NCBI RefSeq assembly: GCF_900156415.1
Contig: NZ_FTNM01000003.1
Span: forward strand, 248,001-312,000
Direction of reading: 5' to 3'
Source: Pontibacter lucknowensis
Lineage (GTDB): Bacteria > Bacteroidota > Bacteroidia > Cytophagales > Hymenobacteraceae
DNA length: 64,000 nucleotides
In this document: positions 33,143-41,639 of the stretch, one piece after another
How the letters are laid out: each line of letters opens with the position of its first letter
Position numbering within the stretch: position 1 is the stretch's first letter
The notes under the pieces: model-generated
Told to the model about the DNA's origin: nothing
The model's database searches: none
Seen by the model: the letters and a program-made list of their open reading frames with translations, nothing else
Made by a program: the position numbers and the translations under genes

Positions 33143-35248
33143 TTACAACTCTACCACCAACGCTCCCTGCTCCGTCACATCATAAAACGGTATCCCCGCC
33201 TCCGCTAACTGTGGCTTCAGGCGCTGGAGGTACCAGGGGGCGTTGGAGGCGTCGAGTACGAGTTGCTTGAAGCGGAAAGGCTGTAGCTCTTCGGGCTTTA
33301 CCCGAACGTTCTGCGTGAGCAGCAGGTAATCCACTTCAAAATCGGGTAGCGGTTGCACCTTGATCGGCTTCGAGACCACTAGCAGGCGCTTGCCCTGCCA
33401 TACCAGCAGGCTGTTGCTGTCGGGCAATACAACATGGCTTATACCTGTCGTTGGAGCATTTGCAAGGGTATAGGTGTCGGCTTGCGACACGCCTTTGTGC
33501 CAGAGGTAAGGCTGAATGTTGAAGGTATAGATTTGTGGGGCCAGCGGCTGGTTGCTCACCACGGTCGCCTGCTCCCCCTGCAGGAAACTGAAAGCGGTGG
33601 CGTTGCGCATGTTGTACACTACCAGGCTGCGTTGGTCTCGCTGAGCTACTATTTCCAGTACCTCCTGCGCCGCCAGCACTGCTACAACTGCAGTCGCCAA
33701 GGCAAAGTAGCGGAGCTGTTTGTAGGCGAAGAAAAGGATAAACAAGAGCAGCAAGGTATAGAGCAGCCAGGTTTGGGAGGCGCTGATGTCGATGCCGTTG
33801 ATGACAGCCTGTGGCAGCTGATTCACCCGCAGGTTGAACTCGTTCATGGCCCAGGTGATGGCAAAGTGAACCTGGAACAGCAGCGTGCTGAGCAGCGGTA
33901 CCCAGGAGAAGAATAGGGCAGCTACACCCGAGTAAAGTACCAATGTAGCGGCTGGCACTACCAGCAGGTTAGCCAGCCAGAAGTAGACCGGGAACTGGTG
34001 AAAATAGTATAGCCCTAGCGGGAAAGTAGCCAGTTGAGCCGCCAGCGCCGCCGTGAAGAGGGACCATCCTTTGTCCAGAACCCTGTTGTCGAACTCCAGC
34101 AGTCTGTAGAATCTTGGCTGCAGGTATACGATGCCGAGCAGCGCCAGAAAAGAGAGCTGAAAGCCCACCTCCAGCAGGAAATACGGATTATACCACAGCA
34201 GTGCAAAAGCAGCTATGGCGAGGGTATTGTAGATGTTGTGCTGTCGCCTGGAAACCATAGCCAGCGTGATCAGACTAAACATGAAAGCAGCCCGAAGCAC
34301 AGAAGGGGAGAGGCCCGTAATGAAAGCATACAGCCAGAGCACACCCAGAATAACAGCGGCATAAATTACCCGTTGCCTGGTTGTTTTCTTAAAGCCAGCC
34401 AGCAGAAAAGCCAGTATCCCATAGATCAGCCCCACATGCAGACCCGATACCGCCAGCACGTGCATGGTGCCGGTCTGGGCATAGGCATCCCGGATGGAAT
34501 TGTCAAGTTCGTCTTTCACTCCCAGGATCAAGGCAGAAGAAATGCCGTACTCCCGCCGCTCATTGATCGACTCCTTCAGCAAAGCGTCGAGTTGGCGGCG
34601 CAGGTATATGCTGAAGTACAGCACCGGGTTTGATGGATCCGATTCGATTTTCTGATACTGGTGCGCCTGCAGAAAATGGCGGTAGTGAATCTGTTTGTTG
34701 GCCAGAAAAGCACGGTAGTCAAACTGGTTCGGATTGGCGGGCAGCGCGACAGGTAGCGGTGTGCCTTTAATCAAAAGCCGGTCGCCGTAGGCAAGCTCGT
34801 ACTCCCGCTGTGAGTCATGGGGTACCGAAAGCTGTACCTTGCCTTCGGCGGGTTGCCACTGGTCGTTTACCTGCACCAGCTCTACCTGCAGTACCGTGTT
34901 CTGGTAACCAGGTTTCTGCACCACGTAATCATTTACCACACCCGTATAGTAAGCAGGCTGTCCAGACAAATTGCGCAGGTGCTGCGGACGGTGCGAATCG
35001 GTATGCAGGTGGGTGACCCACATACCGCCTGCCGCGAAACAGAGGAGGCCGGCTATACCTGCCAGGGTGTTGGCTTCTACCGTTTTCGCCTTGCGTGCGA
35101 TCAGGTATAGTACCAGGTAGAGGGCAACAAAAAAGGCAAAGAGTTCAGGACTATACCTGAACGCTTTGCCTGTGTGCAGGTACACGAGTATACCTGCTAT
35201 AAAGCTAAGGACAATGCGAACGAATGGGTAGGGAGCCCACCGTTTCAT
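33143..35248 (-). CDS. comEC: ComEC/Rec2-family DNA-uptake channel
   Basis: A 701-residue membrane protein that moves single-stranded DNA across the inner membrane in transformable bacteria. The N-terminal hydrophobic segments and OB-like region (about 20-190) are followed by the Competence core: AQTGTMHVLAVSGLHVGLIYGILAFLLAGF, ITGLSPSVLRAAFMF, LEVGFQLSFLALLGIVYL, and AAQLATFPLGLYYFHQFPVYFWLANLLVVPA. The C-terminal part resembles the beta-lactamase-like domain in length, but no HxHxDH nuclease motif is seen. The stop codon of the GNAT gene overlaps its start by one base. Confidence 0.9.
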   Translation of the reverse strand: MKRWAPYPFVRIVLSFIAGILVYLHTGKAFRYSPELFAFFVALYLVLYLIARKAKTVEANTLAGIAGLLCFAAGGMWVTHLHTDSHRPQHLRNLSGQPAYYTGVVNDYVVQKPGYQNTVLQVELVQVNDQWQPAEGKVQLSVPHDSQREYELAYGDRLLIKGTPLPVALPANPNQFDYRAFLANKQIHYRHFLQAHQYQKIESDPSNPVLYFSIYLRRQLDALLKESINERREYGISSALILGVKDELDNSIRDAYAQTGTMHVLAVSGLHVGLIYGILAFLLAGFKKTTRQRVIYAAVILGVLWLYAFITGLSPSVLRAAFMFSLITLAMVSRRQHNIYNTLAIAAFALLWYNPYFLLEVGFQLSFLALLGIVYLQPRFYRLLEFDNRVLDKGWSLFTAALAAQLATFPLGLYYFHQFPVYFWLANLLVVPAATLVLYSGVAALFFSWVPLLSTLLFQVHFAITWAMNEFNLRVNQLPQAVINGIDISASQTWLLYTLLLLFILFFAYKQLRYFALATAVVAVLAAQEVLEIVAQRDQRSLVVYNMRNATAFSFLQGEQATVVSNQPLAPQIYTFNIQPYLWHKGVSQADTYTLANAPTTGISHVVLPDSNSLLVWQGKRLLVVSKPIKVQPLPDFEVDYLLLTQNVRVKPEELQPFRFKQLVLDASNAPWYLQRLKPQLAEAGIPFYDVTEQGALVVEL

Positions 35249-35676
35249 CAGCCCTTATAAACCATCTTGTAGTGCTGTATGTCGCACTCCGTGAACATGT
35301 CGCCTTCGGTTACAAAGCCGTGGCGCTTGTAGAAATTGACGGCCGGTAACTGCGCGTTCAGATATACCTTACTGCCAGCATGAGCTGCCTGCACGTCCCG
35401 CAGCACGGCCTGCAACAGCGCAGCGCCCACCTGTCGGTTGCGGTAGTCGGCCAGCACAGCAAAGCGCTCCAGCTTTATACCCTGGTCGGTCTGTCGCCAG
35501 CGGGCGGCTCCACAGGCTATACCTTCGCAGGTGGCCAGGTAGTGGCGGGCAGTCGATTCAAACTGATCACGCTCCGCCTCACGTGGTACCTGCTGCTCTT
35601 CTACAAATACCTGTTCACGTATATTGAACGCAGCAGACCTATCCTGCTCGCGTTCAGCACGTATTACCTCAATCAT
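35248..35676 (-). CDS. GNAT-family N-acetyltransferase
   Basis: A 142-residue acetyltransferase of the ElaA/YjcF-like type. It shows FNIREQVFVEEQQVPREAERDQFE, then ARHYLATCEGIACGAARWRQTDQGIKLERFAVLADYRNRQVGAALLQAV, the acetyl-CoA binding region (RNRQVGAALL), and VYLNAQLPAVNFYKRHGFV near the end. The acceptor is unknown. Its stop overlaps the comEC start, so the two are cotranscribed, though no functional link is known. Confidence 0.88.
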   Translation of the reverse strand: MIEVIRAEREQDRSAAFNIREQVFVEEQQVPREAERDQFESTARHYLATCEGIACGAARWRQTDQGIKLERFAVLADYRNRQVGAALLQAVLRDVQAAHAGSKVYLNAQLPAVNFYKRHGFVTEGDMFTECDIQHYKMVYKG

Positions 35677-35697
35677 CTTGTGTTATCAGATCAGCTG

Positions 35698-36726
35698 CTA
35701 TACCTTCTTTTTGCGGCCATTCACCGATACGGGCTTGCCTTCTTCGGCGGCTTCGGCTTCCAGCTTGGCAGACAGACGTGCCTCGTCAGCCTGTGTATAG
35801 GCGTCTACGATGTCACGCACCAGGCGGTGACGCATCACGTCCTCCGGCTGCATCTCGATAAAGCCAATCCCTTTCACGTTACGCAAGGTATGCAGGGCAT
35901 CGATCAAACCGGACTTCTGTCTGTGCGGCAGGTCAATCTGCGAGCGGTCACCGTTGATCATCACCTTCGAGGTTGGGCCCATACGGGTCAGGAACATCTT
36001 GATCTGTGCCGGCGTCGTGTTCTGTGCCTCATCGAGCAACACAAAGGCATTGCTCAGGGTACGGCCACGCATATAAGCCAGCGGCGCGATCTCGATGATC
36101 TTGCTTTCCTGGTAATATTTGAGCTTCTCCATCGGGATCATGTCCTCGAGTGCGTCGTAGATCGGGCGCAGATAAGGATCCACCTTCTCTTTCATGTCAC
36201 CCGGCAGGAAACCCAGATTTTCGCCGGCTTCCACCACAGGGCGGGAGATGATGATCTTCTTCACCTCTTTGTTTTTGAGGGCGCGCACGGCCATCGCCAC
36301 CGAGATGTAAGTCTTACCGGTACCCGCAGGCCCCAGTGCAAACACCAGGTCATTGTTCTCCACCAGGTCCACCAGTTTTTTCTGGTTTGGCGTCTTGGCT
36401 TTGATGATGCCGCCCTTGCTACCGTACACGATTACGTCCGGAGAAGTCACGATTACTTCCTCATCCGTAAAAGGATCAGAAGAAAGGTATCTATTTACGC
36501 TGTTATGCGTAATCTTCCCGAACTTGTGATAGTGATCGATCAGCGAAGAAAGGATCTCGTGTATCTTGGTTATCTCAGGCGTCTGGCCCTGAATTTTAAT
36601 TTCGTTACCTCTGGATATGATCTTGCTGCTCGGAAAAGCGGCTGCAAGCTGCTTGATATTCTGATTCTCTGTCCCCAGAAAATCGATAAGAGAGATATTC
36701 TCTAATGTTATTACTTTCTCTACCAA
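35698..36726 (-). CDS. phoH: PhoH-family ATPase/RNA helicase-like protein
   Basis: A 342-residue cytoplasmic ATPase. The N-terminal KH-like segment (about 1-100) precedes Walker A LGPAGTGKTYISVAMAVRAL. Further blocks are KIIISRPVVEAGENLGFLPGDM, DPYLRPIYDALEDMI, FVLLDEAQNTTPAQIKMFLTRMG (Walker B) and VMINGDRSQIDLP. PhoH proteins are associated with RNA metabolism or phosphate stress; the exact role is not settled. The C-terminus is basic (GRKKKV). A -7 element TAGATTTG lies upstream on this strand at 36797-36804. Confidence 0.93.
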   Translation of the reverse strand: MVEKVITLENISLIDFLGTENQNIKQLAAAFPSSKIISRGNEIKIQGQTPEITKIHEILSSLIDHYHKFGKITHNSVNRYLSSDPFTDEEVIVTSPDVIVYGSKGGIIKAKTPNQKKLVDLVENNDLVFALGPAGTGKTYISVAMAVRALKNKEVKKIIISRPVVEAGENLGFLPGDMKEKVDPYLRPIYDALEDMIPMEKLKYYQESKIIEIAPLAYMRGRTLSNAFVLLDEAQNTTPAQIKMFLTRMGPTSKVMINGDRSQIDLPHRQKSGLIDALHTLRNVKGIGFIEMQPEDVMRHRLVRDIVDAYTQADEARLSAKLEAEAAEEGKPVSVNGRKKKV

Positions 36727-36824
36727 ATGTTTATGTTATATATAGTACGTTGGTAATATATTCTGTAAATTAGCTAAAATTGTTACATATAGATTACAAA
36801 TCTACTCAAATTATAGTTCGCTCT

Positions 36825-37601
36825 ATGGCTGTAATTACGTTTACCTCAGACTTTGGCTACACCGATCATTACGTAGCTGCTGTAAAGGCCGCCATGCTGT
36901 CCCTGCAGCCTCAGGCCCATATCGTGGATATTTCCCATGGGATTGAGCCTTTCAATATCCCGCAGGCCGAGTACATTATCGGTTCGGTGTTCCGGGAGTT
37001 CCCTGAAGGCACGGTGCACCTGGTGGCAGTAGACACGCACGGTTGCAAACAGGGCAAATATCATGCTGCAAAATACAAGGGCCACTACTTTCTACTCGCT
37101 GACAATGGGTTGCTTTCGTTGCTGACAGACGGGGAGCCAGAAGTGGTAGTGGAGCTGCAGACGGATGAGGAACTGCTTCCTTTCCCAGCCAAAAATCTGC
37201 TGGCTCCTGCTGCGCTATACCTGGCTAAAGGTGGCGACATCGACGTGCTGGGTGAGCGAACTACCTCCTATAAGCAACTGCTTAACCGCCAGTTGCGCCT
37301 CAACGATCACTCCATAACAGGGCATGTCATTCATGTGGACCACTACGGCAACCTGATCACCAACATTACCAAAGACAGTGTAGAGACCATTGCCCATGGC
37401 CGCACCTACACCGTGCATTTCGGCCGCGAAACGGTTGGACGCATCCACCAGAACTATACCCAGGTAGAAGACGGCGACTGCTGCTGCCTTTACAACCATC
37501 TTGGCCAGCTCTGCATCGGCATCAACAAAGGCAACGCTGCCGAACTGCTCGGTCTAGACTTCGACTCACAGGTAGATGTGCGCTTTTATCCGGGAGCCTG
37601 A
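36825..37601 (+). CDS. SAM hydrolase / SAM hydroxide adenosyltransferase (DUF62)
   Basis: Predicted to split S-adenosylmethionine into adenosine and methionine using water. Chosen start MAVITFTSDFG at 36825; the open frame reaches a TTG at 36780, but that would add AT-rich leader residues. Motifs: TFTSDFGYTDHYVAAVKA, HIVDISHGIEPFNI, VHLVAVDTHGCKQGKY, VDHYGNLITNIT and LGQLCIGINKGNAAELLGL. The chlorinase/fluorinase signature loop is absent, as in the hydrolase branch. It is divergent from phoH by about 100 bp. Confidence 0.9.
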   Translation: MAVITFTSDFGYTDHYVAAVKAAMLSLQPQAHIVDISHGIEPFNIPQAEYIIGSVFREFPEGTVHLVAVDTHGCKQGKYHAAKYKGHYFLLADNGLLSLLTDGEPEVVVELQTDEELLPFPAKNLLAPAALYLAKGGDIDVLGERTTSYKQLLNRQLRLNDHSITGHVIHVDHYGNLITNITKDSVETIAHGRTYTVHFGRETVGRIHQNYTQVEDGDCCCLYNHLGQLCIGINKGNAAELLGLDFDSQVDVRFYPGA

Positions 37602-37604
37602 GTT

Positions 37605-38042
37605 GGTGATTGAGTGAATTAGTGATTGAGCGAATGAGTGATTTTTTTGACGGCTTCGCATGAAAGATAGGAACCACCGACTTGGCCTGCTGGTGCATGT
37701 GCTCACGGTGTTTGTGCTGCTCCTGAAAGGGGCAGACAAACTGAGCCAGCAGCATGTGTTGAGTGGTGGTTTTTTTGTGGGGTTGGGTATATTGATTATC
37801 CTTTTATTAATTTTGGAGAAGGTTTACCACTGGTCTCACAGAAGTGTCAAGATCGCTTGCTTTTTGATCGAGTCGGCGGCACTGGCAGGTATGGCCATCG
37901 TGTTTTACCAGGAAGGCAAGCAGTACTTGCCTTATGTTTTCGGCTTAAGTGCTACTATTTACCTGATCGTTGCCCTTGTCTCGATTTTCAAAAAGGGTGA
38001 GTCCATCCAACATTAATACAATCACTAACTCACTTAATCACT
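37605..38042. repeat. Simple inverted repeats flanking a small gene
   Basis: The stretch 37605-37643 is a run of GTGATTGAGTGA / GTGATTGAGCGA units. At 38020-38042 the complement AATCACTAACTCACTTAATC appears; its reverse complement matches 37604-37626 at 20 of 23 positions. The arms bracket the small membrane gene at 37660-38016. Confidence 0.6.
37660..38016 (+). CDS. Small membrane protein of unknown function
   Basis: A 118-residue protein with four hydrophobic segments (LLVHVLTVFVLLL, GFFVGLGILIILLLILEKV, IACFLIESAALAGMAIVFY, YVFGLSATIYLIVALVSIF) and basic ends. No family recognised. It sits between the SAM hydrolase and a monooxygenase-fold gene, framed by a pair of inverted simple repeats. 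The four-helix pattern resembles small YoaS/DoxX-like proteins, but no motif proves it. Confidence 0.65.
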   Translation: MKDRNHRLGLLVHVLTVFVLLLKGADKLSQQHVLSGGFFVGLGILIILLLILEKVYHWSHRSVKIACFLIESAALAGMAIVFYQEGKQYLPYVFGLSATIYLIVALVSIFKKGESIQH

Positions 38043-38044
38043 CC

Positions 38045-38335
38045 ATGTTAATCCGCATCGTACGAATGACCTTTCAGCCGGAGAAGACGGCCGACTTCCT
38101 GGAAATTTTCCGCAACTCAAAAGAGAAGATCAGGGCCTTTGACGGCTGCAACCATGTAGAACTGCTGCAGGACCTAAATCACCCCAATATTTACAGCACC
38201 TACAGCCTCTGGGACTCCGAGAAGCACCTCAACAACTACCGCGACTCCGAGCTGTTCGGGCAGGTATGGAAGGCCACCAAAGCACTGTTTGCCGATAAGC
38301 CGCAGGCTTGGTCGAATGTGCAAGTAGACATTTGA
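38045..38335 (+). CDS. ABM-domain (antibiotic biosynthesis monooxygenase-like) protein
   Basis: A 96-residue dimeric alpha/beta-barrel protein. It starts MLIRIVRMTFQPEKTADFLEIF, then KIRAFDGCNHVELLQDL and IYSTYSLWDSEKHLNNYRDSELF, a pattern typical of the ABM fold. ATG at 38045 is preferred to an earlier in-frame ATG at 37970 that runs through the upstream gene and the repeat. Function is usually unknown for such small members; some degrade heme or quinones. It lies 330 bp before the exported catalase, on the same strand. Confidence 0.78.
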   Translation: MLIRIVRMTFQPEKTADFLEIFRNSKEKIRAFDGCNHVELLQDLNHPNIYSTYSLWDSEKHLNNYRDSELFGQVWKATKALFADKPQAWSNVQVDI

Positions 38336-38546
38336 ACTGTCTCTAACTGGAGTGGTATAGCCCCTTCAATAGCACTGCGTAATTCCTGCTGAACCAATCT
38401 TTAAAGCAGGGCTGTTTCATTCCATTCTTTTTGTCATCCGGCAAGGATCCAGGTAGCAAATAGTATAGGCTTCACCTCACGTGGCTATATCTTTTGCTAT
38501 CGAATTTTGAGGTGGTTTAGGCGTATGCTGTCATTGGTAAACCTTT

Positions 38547-38588
38547 TTGAATAAGCAGCTTATTCAATGTTATAGTTTTTAACTATAA
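38547..38588. promoter_or_regulatory. Tandem dyads with OxyR-like geometry
   Basis: The first dyad has perfect 10-bp arms TTGAATAAGC / GCTTATTCAA around a single A (centre 38557). The second is TTATAGTT-TTT-AACTATAA (centre 38579). The second contains ATAG-N7-CTAT and matches the OxyR half-site pattern ATAGnTnnnAnCTAT. The centres are 22 bp apart, the repeat length of a full OxyR site. They end 18 bp before the -33 box, a normal activator position. Confidence 0.6.
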
Positions 38589-38606
38589 TCCGTTTACTTT
38601 AATCTA

Positions 38607-38638
38607 TTTGATCTATATAGACTTTCCGCGGACTTTTG
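38607..38638 (+). promoter_or_regulatory. Putative promoter of the exported catalase
   Basis: TTTG (38607-38610), 20-bp spacer and GACTTTTG (38631-38638; 7 of 8 to TAnnTTTG). Transcription would start near 38645, leaving about 20 bases before the ATG at 38666. Confidence 0.5.
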
Positions 38639-38665
38639 TGGCGTTAATCAACCCAAATTCCACAA

Positions 38666-40195
38666 ATGTTACGGAAATCTTTACTAGTGTTAGCTATTGC
38701 AGCAAGCGGACAGTTTGCCATGGCGCAGCAGAAGCCCCTTACCACCAACACAGGTGCGCCAGTGGGCAACAACCAAAATTCCAAGACAGCAGGTGAGAAC
38801 GGTCCGGTATTGCTGGAGGACGTGCATCTGATCGAAAAACTGGCCTCTTTTGACCGTGAGCGCATACCTGAGCGCGTGGTGCATGCCCGCGGTGCCGGTG
38901 CCTACGGCGAGTTCGAGAGTTACGGCGATTTCTCCCAATTTACCAAAGCTTCCCTGTTCAACGGCAAAGGCAAGAAAACCCCACTTTTCATACGCTTCTC
39001 TACGGTGGTGCACGAGCAGGGCTCCCCTGAAACCTTGCGTGACCCGCGTGGCTTCGCCGTGAAGTTCTACACCGACCAAGGCAACTACGACCTCGTAGGC
39101 AATAACCTGCCAGTGTTCTTTATCCGCGACGCCATCAAGTTTCCGGACATGGTGCACTCTTTCAAGCCGTCGCCTATCTACAACAAGCAGGACCAGGAGC
39201 GCGTGTTCGACTTTTTGTCGCACCAGCCGGAGTCTACCAATATGCTGACTTACCTGTACTCTAACCTGGGCACGCCAGCCAGTTACCGCGAAATGGATGG
39301 CTTTGGGGTACACGCCTTTAAGTGGGTGAACGCACAGGGCGAGGTTACTTACGTGAAGTACAACTGGAAATCGCTGCAGGGCGTGCGAAGCCTGACAGCG
39401 GCTGAGGCGTCGCAGGTGCAGGCCAAAGACCATACGCACGCCACCACCGACCTGTATGAGCAAATCGGCAAAGGCAACTTCCCGAGCTGGGAACTCACCG
39501 TGCAGATGATGAAGCCGGAAGATTTGGACAAGTTCGATTTCAATCCGCTGGATCCAACCAAGATCTGGCCTGAGTCCGTGGCGCCGAGCATCAAGATCGG
39601 TAAAATGACCCTGAACCGCGTGCCGGGCAACTTCTTCGAAGAAGTGGAGCAATCGGCTTTCTCGCCGGCTACGCTGGTGCCAGGTATAGAGCCTTCCGAA
39701 GACAGGCTGTTGCAGGGCCGCGTATTCTCTTACTTCGATACGCAGCGTTACCGCCTGGGTGCTAATTTCCAGCGCATCGAGGTGAACGCGCCGAAGGTAG
39801 AGGTGAACAGCAACAACCAGAACGGGGCCTTCAGCAACCGTGGCAAAAACTCCAACATCAACTACGAGCCAAGCGTGACCAAGCAGGGCACTTACGTGGA
39901 CAGCAAGCAGCACGAATACGCTACCCGCAAGATCGACGCCGAGACCATGCAGCGCGCCATCAGCAAGCAGAACAATTTTGCGCAGGCTGGTGAGCTGTAC
40001 CGCTCACTTTCCGAAGCTGACAAAAAGCACCTGATCAGCAACCTGGCAGGTGACCTGGGCCAGATCCGCAACAAAGTGATCGTGCACAAAATGGTCAGCC
40101 ATTTCTACCAGGCGGATGCCGACTACGGCACCCGCCTGATGAAAGCGCTTAAACTGAACAAAAACGACGTGATGGCCCTGGTGGCAAGCAAGTAA
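38666..40195 (+). CDS. Exported heme catalase
   Basis: A 509-residue catalase with an N-terminal signal peptide (MLRKSLLVLAIAASGQFAMAQ), so it acts in the periplasm. Active-site His is in [18 protein letters not shown], Asn in LVGNNLPVFFIRDAIKFPDM, and heme Tyr in RVFSYFDTQRYRLGANFQRIEVN. It differs clearly from the cytoplasmic enzyme at 22776. Downstream, on the same strand, are hemA (heme supply) and an exported ankyrin protein; catalase-ankyrin gene pairs are known in Pseudomonas (katB-ankB). A hairpin at 40205-40231 may end some transcripts. Confidence 0.93.
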   Translation: MLRKSLLVLAIAASGQFAMAQQKPLTTNTGAPVGNNQNSKTAGENGPVLLEDVHLIEKLASFDRERIPERVVHARGAGAYGEFESYGDFSQFTKASLFNGKGKKTPLFIRFSTVVHEQGSPETLRDPRGFAVKFYTDQGNYDLVGNNLPVFFIRDAIKFPDMVHSFKPSPIYNKQDQERVFDFLSHQPESTNMLTYLYSNLGTPASYREMDGFGVHAFKWVNAQGEVTYVKYNWKSLQGVRSLTAAEASQVQAKDHTHATTDLYEQIGKGNFPSWELTVQMMKPEDLDKFDFNPLDPTKIWPESVAPSIKIGKMTLNRVPGNFFEEVEQSAFSPATLVPGIEPSEDRLLQGRVFSYFDTQRYRLGANFQRIEVNAPKVEVNSNNQNGAFSNRGKNSNINYEPSVTKQGTYVDSKQHEYATRKIDAETMQRAISKQNNFAQAGELYRSLSEADKKHLISNLAGDLGQIRNKVIVHKMVSHFYQADADYGTRLMKALKLNKNDVMALVASK

Positions 40196-40204
40196 TAACA
40201 GGAA

Positions 40205-40231
40205 CAGGCTGGGTACAAAAGGCTCAGCCTG
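40205..40231 (+). terminator. Weak hairpin after the exported catalase
   Basis: CAGGCTG and CAGCCTG form a 7-bp stem with a 13-base loop, followed only by CTTTCCC. It may attenuate rather than stop transcription into hemA. Confidence 0.3.
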
Positions 40232-40299
40232 CTTTCCCTGAACCCTGGCTGTTTGCAGAGCAGTCAGTAGATCAAATCACCCCGGTAAAACCCTTTCCC

Positions 40300-41556
40300 A
40301 TGAAGCATACGCTACAAGTTATCTCCATTTCACACCAAACTGCCACACTCGAACAGCGGCAGGCGCTGCAATTGAGCAGAGAAGAGGCCACAGCCTTTAT
40401 GCAGGAGCTGAAAGCGGCGGGACTGGTAGAGGGCGTGCTGGTGCTGACGACCTGCAACCGCACCGAGGTTTACTATGAAACAACAGCAACCGAAACTGCC
40501 GCTGTACAGCAGGCGCTACTTCGGTTTAAAGATTTAAACGCAGCTGCCTTCGCACCGCTCTTTACCTACCACAGCTACAGCGAAAGCACCCTGTACTACC
40601 TCCTGGAGGTGGGCCTTGGCTTGCGCTCGCGGGTGCTGGGTGATAGGCAGATCATTGGGCAGCTGAAGGACAGCTACCGCCTGACCAACGACCTTAAACT
40701 GGGGAGCCCTTTGCTGCACCAGGCGCTGCAAACGCTGTTCCGGGCGCACAAGCGGGTACACAACGAAACCGATTTCCGGGTAGGAGCTGCCTCGGTGGGC
40801 TATGCTGCCTTAGAGCGCCTCACAGATTTCTTTCCCAGAAAGGACTTCGCAGCCAAACGCATGCTGATCATTGGCACGGGGCAAATGGGCACCGACATCG
40901 CCCGCTATGCCAGCTCCTTTGGCTTTAAAGACATCGTGCTGACGAACCGTACCGATGCCCGCGCCGAATTACTGGCGCAGGAACTGGGTGTGCAGCACAT
41001 TGCCTTCAGAAACTACACACAGGAGCTGAACAGCTTTGATGTGGTGGTGAGTTGTGTGGGTGGCGGAGCACAGTTACAGGCGGCGGCTTTCGGCGAAGCA
41101 AAAGGCAAGCGCGTGCTCCTCGACTTATCGGTGCCGCAAGGTATAGCGCCTGAAGCAGGGCAGTTGACCAACACCACCCTGGTGAACATCGACCAGATCA
41201 GCCGCCGCACGCAGGCAGTATTGGTGACGCGGCAGGCTGCCATTGCGGCAGTGGAGCAGATTATAGCTGAAGAAACAGAAGTTTTTTCCCTGTGGCTGCA
41301 GGACCAGCCCGTGGCGCAGGCCATCGGCGAACTGAAAACCTTTTTTGCAGAAGTATTGGGCAGCGAGCTCCAGAAGCACATTAGTCCTGCCGACAACGCA
41401 GCGGCACAGGCCATTGCCAAGGCCACGCTTGATCGACTGATCCGGCGCCCGGCAGGCGCCCTGCGCACCTCCGAAGGTATAGCCCGTGAGCAACTTTTGC
41501 AGGCCATGCAGCAATTGTTCAGAACGGCACCTTCCGATAAGCAAATAACAGTTTAA
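40300..41556 (+). CDS. hemA: Glutamyl-tRNA reductase
   Basis: Makes glutamate-1-semialdehyde from glutamyl-tRNA, the first committed step of heme synthesis by the C5 route. The 418-residue protein starts MKHTLQVISISHQTATLEQRQAL and has the catalytic Cys region VLVLTTCNRTEVYYE, then LRSRVLGDRQIIGQLKDSY, the NADP-binding MLIIGTGQMGTDIARYASSFG with IVLTNRT, and VVVSCVGGG. The C-terminal dimerisation helices are complete. Placement between an exported catalase and an ankyrin gene, apart from other heme genes, is unusual and suggests matched heme supply. Confidence 0.93.
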   Translation: MKHTLQVISISHQTATLEQRQALQLSREEATAFMQELKAAGLVEGVLVLTTCNRTEVYYETTATETAAVQQALLRFKDLNAAAFAPLFTYHSYSESTLYYLLEVGLGLRSRVLGDRQIIGQLKDSYRLTNDLKLGSPLLHQALQTLFRAHKRVHNETDFRVGAASVGYAALERLTDFFPRKDFAAKRMLIIGTGQMGTDIARYASSFGFKDIVLTNRTDARAELLAQELGVQHIAFRNYTQELNSFDVVVSCVGGGAQLQAAAFGEAKGKRVLLDLSVPQGIAPEAGQLTNTTLVNIDQISRRTQAVLVTRQAAIAAVEQIIAEETEVFSLWLQDQPVAQAIGELKTFFAEVLGSELQKHISPADNAAAQAIAKATLDRLIRRPAGALRTSEGIAREQLLQAMQQLFRTAPSDKQITV

Positions 41557-41639
41557 CACGAGCTTAACCGCTGGCTATACCTACGCATGCGGCGGCCTGT
41601 AACATATACCATTTAACCCATAACTTATACCTGAATACC

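Larger units (their letters stand above)
38336..38665. other. 330 bp regulatory spacer before the exported catalase
   Basis: No gene. It holds one GGTATA motif near 38354, two adjacent dyads at 38547-38588, and a promoter-like TTTG-N20-GACTTTTG at 38607-38638. The rest is unremarkable. Confidence 0.55.

Noticed and set aside
35380..36705. 441-codon open frame on the plus strand
   Set aside because: It is antisense to the GNAT and phoH genes; its translation shows no domain pattern and it crosses their boundary.
36797..36804. TAGATTTG as a full promoter of phoH
   Set aside because: The -7 element is perfect, but no TTTG lies 19-21 bp upstream, so it is mentioned under the gene and not listed as a promoter.
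38690..39913. 407-codon open frame on the minus strand
   Set aside because: It is entirely antisense to the exported catalase, whose active-site motifs are clear. High-GC third positions create such frames.
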